From: Pseudomonas karstica
GTDB taxonomy: Bacteria; Pseudomonadota; Gammaproteobacteria; Pseudomonadales; Pseudomonadaceae
DNA length: 50,000 bases
NCBI RefSeq assembly: GCF_009707515.1
Contig: NZ_WLYI01000036.1
Location: forward strand, 1 to 50,000
Direction: 5' to 3'
This document shows positions 8,657 to 16,399 of the stretch, one piece after another; positions within the stretch are counted from its first letter, which is position 1; every line of letters starts with the position of its first letter. Both the position numbers and the translations under genes were made by a program. The notes below the pieces were generated by a model, which worked only from the letters and a program-made list of their open reading frames with translations, did no database searches and had not been told where the DNA came from.

Positions 8657-9598
8657 TTAACGCTGGATCTCACGATCGCGGTCCAACGAGTAGGGCAGGT
8701 CCAGCAATTGCAAACCTGGTCCTTCCAGCGTACCCACATGTACATCTCCTGCGTCTGCTGCTTCGGCTTGCAGCACTGCTAGAAGTTCGATCACTGGGCC
8801 TGCCTGGGCGGCGAGTACCACTTCCCCGATGGCGCTGTTATGGCTGGGTGAAAACAGCGGCGTACCTGGTGTGGGTAATTCGCTGGCATTCAGGCTCAGG
8901 CGATACAGGCGCCGTTTGAGCTTGCCCAGGTATTGCATGCGGGCAACGATTTCCTGACCGGTGTAGCAGCCTTTCTTGAAGCTGACGCCGCCAACGGCTT
9001 GCAGGTTGAGCATTTGCGGAATGAACAGTTCGCGGGTCTGGGCCATGACCTGGCCGATGCCGGCGCGGATCTGCCCCAGCAGCCACTGGTTCAGGTCACC
9101 TTCTCTCAATTGCGCGGCCAGTTGGTTGCGCAGGGTGTCGGCTTGCGAGACGGGTGCCCAGAGTTCGGTGCGGCCAGGGGAGACCCGAATGGCGATCAGT
9201 TCGTCGGTACGGGCGACGCTATCGGTTTCAGGTGGCAATTCCAAGCCCAGGCTGGCCAGTGCCGAGTCTGCCCCGGTCAGGCCGAAACGCACCCAAGCGG
9301 GACTTTCGTCGGTCAACTTGGATTTGGAGAACACGGCGTATTTCTTAAGGTCTGCCAGTTGTGGCTCGAGCAGTTCGCTGGCCATGGCCAGGAGCACGCC
9401 GTCACCTTGCAACAGGATACGGAAGCTCGACTGCATGCGGCCTTTCTGGGTGCAGCGGGCACCGAGGCTGGCCTGGGTGTCGCTCAGGTAATTGAGGTTG
9501 CAGGTCAGTTGCCCCTGCAGGAATTTGGCAGCATCAGCGCCGCGGACGGCGAGTACGCCTTCGTGGGACAAGGGACAGAAAAAAGCAGAGTCAGCCAT
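8657..9598 (-). CDS. ygfZ: Folate-binding tRNA-modifying protein YgfZ
   Basis: A 313-residue protein related to the glycine-cleavage T protein. It carries the YgfZ signature KKGCYTGQEIVARM around residue 195, whose cysteine is essential in the E. coli protein. YgfZ binds tetrahydrofolate and helps assembly or repair of certain iron-sulfur enzymes, including MiaB-type tRNA thiolation. The N-terminal part (GVLAVRGADAAKFLQGQLTCN) is also typical. It is divergent from sdhE and ygfX, the order seen in many gammaproteobacteria. The ATG at 9598 gives the normal family length. Confidence 0.92.
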   Translation of the reverse strand: MADSAFFCPLSHEGVLAVRGADAAKFLQGQLTCNLNYLSDTQASLGARCTQKGRMQSSFRILLQGDGVLLAMASELLEPQLADLKKYAVFSKSKLTDESPAWVRFGLTGADSALASLGLELPPETDSVARTDELIAIRVSPGRTELWAPVSQADTLRNQLAAQLREGDLNQWLLGQIRAGIGQVMAQTRELFIPQMLNLQAVGGVSFKKGCYTGQEIVARMQYLGKLKRRLYRLSLNASELPTPGTPLFSPSHNSAIGEVVLAAQAGPVIELLAVLQAEAADAGDVHVGTLEGPGLQLLDLPYSLDRDREIQR

Positions 9599-9736
9599 GG
9601 GTCATCGCAGGTTGAAAGATCATAGGTGCATCATAGAGGGGCGCCCGGCAAATGGGTAGTTTCCATATGCCGACCAAAGCCGACTGTTCCGAGCTTCCCG
9701 GGCCTGTATACTTGCGCTCTATTTGAGGAGCGCTCC

Positions 9737-9991
9737 ATGGTCGAAGATGTAGAACTCAATCGCCTCTACTGGCACAGCCGTCGTGGCATGCTTGAGCTGG
9801 ATGTGTTGCTGGTACCGTTCGTCAAGGAGGTGTATCCACACCTCAATGATGTCGACCGTGACTGCTATCGCAGGCTGCTGGAATGCGAAGACCAGGACAT
9901 GTTCGGCTGGTTCATGGAGCGCGCCGAGTCGCAGGATCCAGAGCTGCAACGCATGGTTCGGATGATTCTGGATCGTGTCCAGCCCAAGTAA
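9737..9991 (+). CDS. sdhE: FAD assembly factor SdhE
   Basis: An 84-residue protein of the SdhE/YgfY (CptB) family. The N-terminal RLYWHSRRGMLELD segment contains the conserved RGxxE-type motif needed to help attach FAD covalently to succinate dehydrogenase and fumarate reductase flavoproteins. The DMFGWFM-like region near residue 60 is also conserved. The ATG at 9737 follows GAGGAG and gives the exact family length. The gene overlaps ygfX by 17 bp. It was once proposed as an antitoxin to YgfX; the flavinylation role is better supported. Confidence 0.93.
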   Translation: MVEDVELNRLYWHSRRGMLELDVLLVPFVKEVYPHLNDVDRDCYRRLLECEDQDMFGWFMERAESQDPELQRMVRMILDRVQPK

Positions 9992-10427
9992 TAGCTTCGA
10001 ATGCCGCTGGCAGGCCTCACGGCTGTTGCTGGCGGTGTATCTTCTCGCCCAACTGTTCGCGCTGGGTGCTCTGCTGGTTCTCTCTGTTCCCTTCTGGGCC
10101 GCTGTGTTGGGGGGCTCCCTGTGCCTGGTCCATGCTGTTTGGGCCCTGCCGCGTCATATTTTATTGACTCATCGTTTATCGATTCGCGGCTTGCGTCGCG
10201 ATGCTGATGGCTGGCAACTGTGGAGTGCTGCACAGGGTTGGCGCAGTGTGCAACTGCGTCCCGATAGCCTGGCTTTGCCACTGATCGTGGTACTGCGCTT
10301 TCGGGTGCCGGGAGAGTGGCGGGTGCGGTCGATCTGTGTACCGAGGGATTCGCAGGTCGCCGATGTGCATCGACGCCTGCGGGTGCGCTTGAAGTTCAGT
10401 CGCTGTAGGTGGCTGGCACCAGGATAG
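9975..10427 (+). CDS. ygfX: YgfX (CptA) family membrane protein
   Basis: A 150-residue protein with the YgfX opening SNSFECRWQAS, then two closely spaced membrane helices (about residues 17-55), then a soluble domain rich in tryptophan and arginine. The start is a GTG inside the sdhE end, a 17-bp overlap. The E. coli homologue has been described as an inhibitor of cytoskeletal proteins paired with SdhE, but the toxin-antitoxin interpretation is disputed. Its 3' end overlaps the convergent nadB coding sequence by 32 bp. Confidence 0.85.
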   Translation: MSSPSNSFECRWQASRLLLAVYLLAQLFALGALLVLSVPFWAAVLGGSLCLVHAVWALPRHILLTHRLSIRGLRRDADGWQLWSAAQGWRSVQLRPDSLALPLIVVLRFRVPGEWRVRSICVPRDSQVADVHRRLRVRLKFSRCRWLAPG

Positions 10428-12012
10428 TGTCCCGGGCCTCAGGCAGCATTTGCGGGTAATCGAGGGTGTAATGCAGGCCTCGACTCTCCTTGCGCTCCAT
10501 GGCTGAGCGAATCATCAGTTCGGCGACCTGGGCCAGGTTGCGCAACTCGATCAGGTCACGGCTGACTTTGTAGTTGCTGTAGAACTCGTCGATTTCGTCC
10601 AGCAACAATCTCACCCGGTGCTGCGCTCGTTGCAGGCGCTTATTGGTGCGCACGATTCCTACGTAGTCCCACATGAAGCGCCGCAACTCGTCCCAGTTGT
10701 GGGCGATGATCACGTCTTCATCCGAGTCGGTAACCTGGCTGGCGTCCCAGCGTGGCAGGGCGTCGGGAACCTGGATGCGCGGCAATTGCTCGAGGATGTC
10801 GGCAGCCGCCGAGCGGGCGTAGACGAAGCATTCCAACAACGAATTGCTGGCCATGCGATTGGCGCCATGCAGGCCGGTGAAGCTGGTTTCACCGATGGCG
10901 TACAGGCCGGGCACGTCGGTGCGGCCTTGCTGGTCGACCATGACACCGCCACAGGTGTAGTGCGCCGCCGGGACTACCGGGATCGGACCTTTGGTGATGT
11001 CGATATTGAACGCCAGGCAGCGCTCATAGACCGTCGGGAAGTGGGTCTTGATGAAGGCTTCGGGCTTGTGGCTGATGTCCAGGTAGACACAATCGATACC
11101 CAGGCGCTTCATCTCGTGGTCTATGGCCCGGGCCACGATATCCCGGGGCGCCAGTTCGGCCCGTGGGTCGAAGCGTTGCATGAAGCGTTCGCCGTTGGGC
11201 AGTTTCAGGTGCGCGCCCTCACCGCGTAGAGCTTCGGTGATCAGGAAGCTCTTGGCTTGGGGGTGATAGAGGCAGGTGGGGTGGAACTGGTTGAATTCCA
11301 GGTTGGCCACCCGGCAGCCTGAACGCCAGGCCATGGCGATACCGTCGCCGCAGGCGCCGTCGGGGTTGCTGGTATAGAGATAGACTTTGGCCGCGCCGCC
11401 CGAGGCCAGGATGGTAAAGCGGGCACCGTAGGTGTCGACTTCGCCGCTGCCACGGTTGAGGACGTAGGCACCGAGACAGCGTTCGCCTGGCAGGCCCAGG
11501 CGCTTTTCAGTGATCAGGTCGACGGCGACTCGTTGCTCCAGCAGTTCGATGTTGGACCGCTGTCGCGCTTGGGTGAGCAAGGTCTTGAAGATAGCCGCCC
11601 CCGTGGCATCGGCGGCATGAATAATGCGTCGATGGCTGTGGCCGCCTTCGCGAGTCAGGTGAAACTCGAAGCCGCCGTCGTCGCTGCCGGACTCTTCGTC
11701 CCGGGTGAAGGGTACGCCTTGGTCAATCAGCCACTGGATGGCTTCGCGGCTGTGCTCGACGGTGAAGCGCACCGCGTCTTCATTGCACAGGCCGCCCCCA
11801 GCGTTAAGGGTGTCTTCGACGTGGGATTGCACGGTGTCGGTGTCATCCAGTACGGCTGCGACACCGCCTTGGGCCCAGAAGGTCGAGCCATTGGCCAGGT
11901 CGCCTTTGCTCAGTACGGCTATACGCAGATGGCTCGGCAGGGTCAGCGCAAGGCTTAAGCCTGCCGCTCCACTGCCAATAATCAGGACATCGTGTTGAAA
12001 CTGTTGGCTCAT
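10396..12012 (-). CDS. nadB: L-aspartate oxidase NadB
   Basis: A 538-residue flavoprotein that oxidises L-aspartate to iminoaspartate, the first step of de novo NAD synthesis; NadA then uses the product. The FAD-binding segment DVLIIGSGAAGLSLAL lies at residues 9-24. The succinate dehydrogenase/fumarate reductase-like motif HYTCGGVMVDQQGRT, around residue 350, and the GETSFTGLHGANRMASNSLLE segment region near 375 are typical. Length matches the family. It is divergent from algU, as in other pseudomonads, and its end overlaps ygfX on the opposite strand. Confidence 0.96.
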   Translation of the reverse strand: MSQQFQHDVLIIGSGAAGLSLALTLPSHLRIAVLSKGDLANGSTFWAQGGVAAVLDDTDTVQSHVEDTLNAGGGLCNEDAVRFTVEHSREAIQWLIDQGVPFTRDEESGSDDGGFEFHLTREGGHSHRRIIHAADATGAAIFKTLLTQARQRSNIELLEQRVAVDLITEKRLGLPGERCLGAYVLNRGSGEVDTYGARFTILASGGAAKVYLYTSNPDGACGDGIAMAWRSGCRVANLEFNQFHPTCLYHPQAKSFLITEALRGEGAHLKLPNGERFMQRFDPRAELAPRDIVARAIDHEMKRLGIDCVYLDISHKPEAFIKTHFPTVYERCLAFNIDITKGPIPVVPAAHYTCGGVMVDQQGRTDVPGLYAIGETSFTGLHGANRMASNSLLECFVYARSAAADILEQLPRIQVPDALPRWDASQVTDSDEDVIIAHNWDELRRFMWDYVGIVRTNKRLQRAQHRVRLLLDEIDEFYSNYKVSRDLIELRNLAQVAELMIRSAMERKESRGLHYTLDYPQMLPEARDTILVPATYSD

Positions 12013-12202
12013 TTGAAGGATTCCGCAAAAAGCGATCCGAAGGGTTGGCGCAAACAGGACACCTGGATCGGCGAATCAAAGGGTCGCACGACCCACTAGT
12101 ATATAGAGGGGGGGATCGGCACAATAGCGGGGATTCGTGGCATTGTGAGACTACGGTCAACGAACTGCACGGCTTTCAGAAAACGGCCCGGTATTGATAC
12201 GG

Positions 12203-12230
12203 GAACTTTTTGCATAAGTTCCGACTCAAT
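12203..12230 (+). promoter_or_regulatory. AlgU-type promoter upstream of algU (distal)
   Basis: GAACTT at 12203-12208 and TCAAT at 12226-12230, separated by 17 bp, resemble the AlgU/RpoE consensus GAACTT-N16/17-TCTGA. It lies about 250 bp before algU in the 469-bp nadB-algU gap. The -35 is perfect; the -10 is partial. Autoregulation of algU from several promoters is established in P. aeruginosa. Confidence 0.6.
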
Positions 12231-12395
12231 AGCAGGTTGCCCGAAAGCTGGGAAAACGTTGGAATTGCTGGCCGGCCTGGAACATGAGGCGTGTCAGAAA
12301 ACCGGCGACAAGATTATTCGCGCAGCCGGCGTTGCCCGTGCTGCGTTTTTCGCGTGTGCCAAATCAGTGTGCGCCGGAAACTTGCTTGGAGGGGA

Positions 12396-12422
12396 GAACT
12401 TTTGCGAAAAGCCCGAGTCTAT
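12396..12422 (+). promoter_or_regulatory. AlgU-type promoter upstream of algU (proximal)
   Basis: GAACTT at 12396-12401 and TCTAT at 12418-12422, with a 16-bp spacer, match the AlgU/RpoE pattern well. It lies about 60 bp before the algU start codon, giving a short leader. I see it as the main autoregulatory promoter of the algU-muc operon. The remaining gap, 12013-12202, shows no gene that I can support. Confidence 0.7.
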
Positions 12423-12481
12423 GTTTGCAAGCCTGATCGTTTAGTTATGCAAGTCTCCTCCAGGCACAACGAGGAGTGTTC

Positions 12482-13063
12482 ATGCTAACCCAGGAAGAGG
12501 ATCAGCAGCTGGTCGAGCGTGTTCAGCGCGGCGATAAGCGAGCATTTGATCTGCTAGTGCTGAAATACCAGCACAAGATTCTCGGGTTGATCGTGCGATT
12601 TGTGCACGACACCCATGAAGCCCAGGATGTTGCGCAGGAAGCCTTTATCAAGGCCTACCGCGCACTTGGTAATTTTCGCGGTGATAGTGCGTTTTACACG
12701 TGGCTATACCGCATCGCCATTAACACGGCGAAGAACTATCTGGTTTCTCGCGGCCGCCGCCCACCAGATAGTGATGTGAGTTCGGAAGATGCAGAATTCT
12801 ACGATGGTGATCACGGCCTCAAGGATCTCGAGTCGCCGGAGCGTGCATTGCTGCGCGACGAGATCGAGGGCACCGTCCATCGAACGATTCAGCAACTGCC
12901 AGAAGATTTACGTACGGCATTAACTTTACGTGAATTCGATGGTCTGAGTTACGAGGACATTGCGAGTGTCATGCAGTGTCCGGTGGGGACCGTTCGCTCC
13001 CGGATTTTCCGGGCTCGGGAAGCCATCGATAAAGCCCTGCAACCATTGTTGCAGGAAAACTAA
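12482..13063 (+). CDS. algU: RNA polymerase extracytoplasmic sigma factor AlgU
   Basis: A 193-residue ECF sigma factor, the same length as P. aeruginosa AlgU. Region 2 includes VLKYQHKILGLIVRFV and DVAQEAFIKAYRAL. Region 4 includes LPEDLRTALTLREFDGLSYEDIA and GTVRSRIFRARE. AlgU (RpoE) directs transcription of envelope-stress, alginate and osmotic-stress genes, and its own operon. The ATG at 12482 follows GAGGAG; an ATG six bases earlier is less well placed. It heads an operon with mucA, mucB and mucD and is divergent from nadB. Confidence 0.97.
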   Translation: MLTQEEDQQLVERVQRGDKRAFDLLVLKYQHKILGLIVRFVHDTHEAQDVAQEAFIKAYRALGNFRGDSAFYTWLYRIAINTAKNYLVSRGRRPPDSDVSSEDAEFYDGDHGLKDLESPERALLRDEIEGTVHRTIQQLPEDLRTALTLREFDGLSYEDIASVMQCPVGTVRSRIFRAREAIDKALQPLLQEN

Positions 13064-13095
13064 AGACAGCGGCGACAGCCAAGAGAGGAACCGCC

Positions 13096-13683
13096 ATGAG
13101 TCGTGATGCCCTGCAGGAATCGCTGTCCGCAGTGATGGATAACGAAGCGGATGAACTGGAGCTTCGTCGGGTGCTCAACGCATTTGATGACGCCGAAACC
13201 CGTGATACCTGGTCTCGTTACCAAGTCGCTCGGGCGGTGATGCACAAGGATCTACTAATCCCTCGTCTGGATATTGCTACGGCCGTTTCTGCTGCGCTGG
13301 CCGATGAAGCTGTTCCGGCCAAGGCAGCCCGCGGCCCTTGGCGTAACCTGGGGCGTCTGGCAGTGGCTGCCTCGGTGACCGTCGCTGTACTGGCCGGTGT
13401 TCGTCTGTACAACCAGGACGAAATCGCAGGGGCCGAACTGGCCCAGCAGACCCAGCAACCGGTTATGGCCGGTCCGCAGGTCAAGGGGCCTGCCGTACTG
13501 GCTGGCTATAAGGAAAGCACTGACACTACCGGCCCGATGGCCAGTGGTGTGCTGCAAGGTCAATCCGGTTGGCAGGATCAGCGTCTACCAAGCTACCTGC
13601 GCCAGCACGCCGAGCAATCGGCGCTCAAAGGCTCCGAAAGCGCTCTGCCATACGCCCGCGCTGCAAGTCTGGAAAACCGCTAA
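13096..13683 (+). CDS. mucA: Anti-sigma factor MucA
   Basis: A 195-residue single-pass inner-membrane protein. The cytoplasmic N-terminal anti-sigma domain opens with LQESLSAVMDNEADELELRRVL. A transmembrane helix lies near residues 85-105 (LAVAASVTVAVLAGVRLY), and a periplasmic tail follows. MucA holds AlgU inactive until AlgW and MucP cleave it. The gene reads through intact, so this strain is not a mucA-truncation mucoid mutant. It is preceded by AGAGGA and followed 16 bases later by mucB. Confidence 0.96.
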   Translation: MSRDALQESLSAVMDNEADELELRRVLNAFDDAETRDTWSRYQVARAVMHKDLLIPRLDIATAVSAALADEAVPAKAARGPWRNLGRLAVAASVTVAVLAGVRLYNQDEIAGAELAQQTQQPVMAGPQVKGPAVLAGYKESTDTTGPMASGVLQGQSGWQDQRLPSYLRQHAEQSALKGSESALPYARAASLENR

Positions 13684-13699
13684 ACCGCTAAGGAGCCTT

Positions 13700-14659
13700 A
13701 TGCGCGCCATACCGCTCCTTGCGCTTTTGCTCAGTGGCTGGTTTGCAGTACCTGCCCATGCTGACGAAGCCCAGGACTGGCTGACTCGTCTTGGGCTTGC
13801 CGAGCAGCAGCAAAGTTTCCAGGGCACCTTTATCTACGAGCGTAACGGCAGTTTTTCTACCCATGACATCTGGCATCGCGTCCAGGATGGTCAGGTTCGT
13901 GAACGGTTGTTGCGGCTCGATGGCTCCGCCCAGGAAGTCGTGCGTGTCAATGGCCGTACCCAATGTGTCAGTGGTACCTTGATTGCCGGATCTGGCGATT
14001 CACCTGACTCCCACGCCCACGCCCTTGACCCACAAACACTCAAAGCTTTCTACGACCTTGCCGTCATTGGCAAGTCGCGTGTTGCTGGCCGTAATGCCGT
14101 CATCGTGGCCCTGGCGCCTCGTGACCAATACCGCTATGGCTTTGAGTTGCATCTGGACCGTAAAACCGCACTGCCCCTCAAGTCCTTGTTGCTCAATGAG
14201 CGGGGGCAGCTACTGGAGCGTTTCCAGTTCACTCGGTTGAATACCTCCGTTGTACCTGACGATCCCGGGCTGCAGCCCAGCAGCGAGTGCCTGCCGGTGG
14301 CAGCCTCCAGCGATAAAGAGCAGCAGGTTGATACACCTCAAGCTTGGCGCCTGGATTGGTTGCCTCCGGGCTTCAAACTGACTAATAGCCACGCCCGCAA
14401 GGACTCCCAAACCAACGTTGTCGTCAACAGCCTGATGTATGCAGACGGGTTGGCGCGCTTCTCGGTATTTTTCGAGCCGCTCAACGGGGCGGTGGCGACT
14501 GAGAGTCGGACTCAACTGGGGCCGACGGTGGCTGTGTCACGACGACTGGTTGCTTCGGAGGGTGAGGTGATGGTGACGGTGGTCGGTGAAATTCCGATCG
14601 GTACTGCTGAACGGATTGCTCTGTCTGTACGCCAAGGTGCGGCGCCCGCCAAGTCGTGA
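13700..14659 (+). CDS. mucB: Periplasmic regulator MucB (RseB)
   Basis: A 319-residue protein with a signal peptide ending PAHA and mature start DEAQDWLTRL. The body is an RseB-type fold with an N-terminal lipoprotein-carrier-like domain (residues 25-210) and a smaller C-terminal domain. MucB binds the periplasmic tail of MucA and protects it from AlgW until lipid or LPS stress signals release it. The ATG at 13700 follows AAGGAG. It is third in the algU operon. Confidence 0.95.
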   Translation: MRAIPLLALLLSGWFAVPAHADEAQDWLTRLGLAEQQQSFQGTFIYERNGSFSTHDIWHRVQDGQVRERLLRLDGSAQEVVRVNGRTQCVSGTLIAGSGDSPDSHAHALDPQTLKAFYDLAVIGKSRVAGRNAVIVALAPRDQYRYGFELHLDRKTALPLKSLLLNERGQLLERFQFTRLNTSVVPDDPGLQPSSECLPVAASSDKEQQVDTPQAWRLDWLPPGFKLTNSHARKDSQTNVVVNSLMYADGLARFSVFFEPLNGAVATESRTQLGPTVAVSRRLVASEGEVMVTVVGEIPIGTAERIALSVRQGAAPAKS

Positions 14660-14788
14660 GCCGTTAATCCTATGTTCATCCTGACATTTCACCGTTGCGC
14701 AGGAGGAAGTCGGTGCCTGTGTCCCAGCTGAGAATATGAAATGTCTGGACAGTATTTTCACTTGCAAAATGTTCCCATGTTTTTTATA

Positions 14789-14834
14789 GGTCAGAGTTTC
14801 TCGGCTCTGGCCTTGTTTTGTTCGTGGAACAAAA
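14789..14834 (+). other. Two consecutive hairpins in the mucB-mucD gap
   Basis: The 244-bp gap between mucB and mucD has no open gene and no mucC. GGTCAGAG (14789-14796) can pair with CTCTGGCC (14805-14812), followed by T-rich TTGTTTTGTT, a possible terminator or attenuator. Directly after, TTTTGTTC (14816-14823) pairs with GAACAAAA (14827-14834) across a 3-base loop. A distant inverted pair ACATTTCA/TGAAATGT also lies upstream near 14683 and 14740. Effects on mucD expression are inference. Confidence 0.5.
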
Positions 14835-14903
14835 ATGTCGGAAACAGGTTCCGGCGTTTATTGAACCCTGTCGCTCAACCCTGCTCGTCGTAACGGGAGC
14901 TGT

Positions 14904-16334
14904 ATGTCGATACCACGCTTGAAGTCTTACCTATCCATAGTCGCCACGGTGCTGGTGCTGGGTCAGGCCGTTGCCGCGCAAGCGGCCGAGCTGCCTGACT
15001 TCACCCAACTGGTGGAGCAGGCATCGCCTGCTGTGGTGAACATCAGTACCACTCAAAAGCTGCCGGATCGCAAAGTCTCCAATCAGCAGATGCCTGACCT
15101 TGAAGGTCTGCCACCAATGTTGCGGGAGTTTTTCGAACGTGGCATGCCACAGCCGCGCTCGCCCGGTGGCGGCCAGCGTGAAGCCCAATCCCTGGGGTCG
15201 GGTTTTATCATTTCGCCGGACGGCTACATTCTTACCAATAACCACGTTATCGCCGATGCCGACGAGATTCTCGTGCGTCTGTCTGACCGTAGCGAACTCA
15301 AGGCCAAGCTGGTTGGCACTGATCCGCGCTCCGATGTGGCTTTGCTGAAGATCGAAGGCAAGGACCTGCCAGTGCTGAAGCTGGGGAAATCCCAGGACTT
15401 GAAAGCCGGGCAGTGGGTGGTCGCTATCGGCTCGCCGTTTGGTTTTGACCACACTGTGACCCAAGGTATCGTGAGTGCCATCGGCCGTAGCCTGCCGAAC
15501 GAAAACTACGTACCGTTCATCCAGACCGACGTGCCGATCAACCCGGGCAACTCCGGTGGTCCGCTGTTCAACCTGGCGGGCGAAGTGGTGGGTATCAACT
15601 CGCAGATCTATACCCGTTCTGGTGGTTTCATGGGTGTGTCCTTCGCGATCCCGATCGATGTAGCCATGGACGTTTCCAATCAGTTGAAAAGCGGTGGCAA
15701 GGTCAGCCGTGGCTGGCTGGGTGTGGTGATCCAGGAAGTGAACAAGGACTTGGCTGAGTCCTTCGGCCTGGACAAACCGGCCGGCGCCCTGGTTGCGCAG
15801 ATCCAGGACGATGGCCCGGCTGCCAAGGGTGGCCTGCAGGTAGGTGATGTGATCCTGAGCATGAATGGTCAGCCGATTGTCATGTCTGCGGACTTGCCGC
15901 ATCTGGTGGGGGCGCTCAAGGCTGGCAGCAAGGCCAAGATGGAAGTGATTCGCGAGGGCAAGCGCCAGAACGTTGAACTGACCGTCGGTGCGATTCCGGA
16001 AGAGGGCGCGGCGCTTGACGCCCTGGGCAACAGCAAGCCCGGCGCCGAGCGCAGCAGCAATCGCTTGGGCATTGCCGTAGTCGAACTGACCGATGAGCAG
16101 AAGAAGAGCTTCGACCTCCAGAGCGGCGTGGTGATCAAGGAAGTGCAGGACGGTCCTGCGGCTTTGATCGGTCTGCAGCCGGGTGATGTCATCACTCATC
16201 TGAACAACCAGGCCATCAACTCCACCAAGCAATTCACCGACATCGCCAAGGCGTTGCCAAAGAATCGTTCGGTATCGATGCGTGTTCTGCGTGAGGGTCG
16301 TGCCAGCTTCATTACCTTCAAACTGGCTGAGTAA
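14904..16334 (+). CDS. mucD: Periplasmic serine protease MucD (DegP/HtrA family)
   Basis: A 476-residue HtrA-family protease/chaperone with a signal peptide (cleavage near AQAAE). The catalytic triad is visible as H114 in TNNHVIADADE, D144 in PRSDVALLKIEG and S217 in NPGNSGGPL. Two PDZ domains follow (about residues 270-360 and 385-470), marked by GWLGVVIQEV and GVVIKEVQDGPAALIG. MucD removes misfolded envelope proteins and dampens AlgU activation. It is the last gene of the algU operon here and is followed by a strong terminator. Confidence 0.97.
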   Translation: MSIPRLKSYLSIVATVLVLGQAVAAQAAELPDFTQLVEQASPAVVNISTTQKLPDRKVSNQQMPDLEGLPPMLREFFERGMPQPRSPGGGQREAQSLGSGFIISPDGYILTNNHVIADADEILVRLSDRSELKAKLVGTDPRSDVALLKIEGKDLPVLKLGKSQDLKAGQWVVAIGSPFGFDHTVTQGIVSAIGRSLPNENYVPFIQTDVPINPGNSGGPLFNLAGEVVGINSQIYTRSGGFMGVSFAIPIDVAMDVSNQLKSGGKVSRGWLGVVIQEVNKDLAESFGLDKPAGALVAQIQDDGPAAKGGLQVGDVILSMNGQPIVMSADLPHLVGALKAGSKAKMEVIREGKRQNVELTVGAIPEEGAALDALGNSKPGAERSSNRLGIAVVELTDEQKKSFDLQSGVVIKEVQDGPAALIGLQPGDVITHLNNQAINSTKQFTDIAKALPKNRSVSMRVLREGRASFITFKLAE

Positions 16335-16355
16335 GCCACTGGTCGTTGTCCAATA

Positions 16356-16388
16356 AAAAAGCCCTGCTCTGGAGCAGGGCTTTTTTAT
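16356..16388. terminator. Bidirectional terminator between mucD and bepA
   Basis: AAAAAAGCCCTGCT is followed by CTGG and then AGCAGGGCTTTTTT. The 8-9 bp G+C-rich stem has an A run on one side and a T run on the other, so it can end transcription of mucD on the plus strand and bepA on the minus strand. Confidence 0.92.
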
Positions 16389-16399
16389 GCGCGAGCACT

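Noticed and set aside
9707..9712. TATACT as a -10 element for sdhE
   Set aside because: No acceptable -35 lies 16-18 bases upstream.
12145..12444. 99-codon open frame in the nadB-algU gap
   Set aside because: It runs through both AlgU-type promoters, has no ribosome-binding site or recognisable family pattern, and its cysteine-rich composition looks like chance coding.
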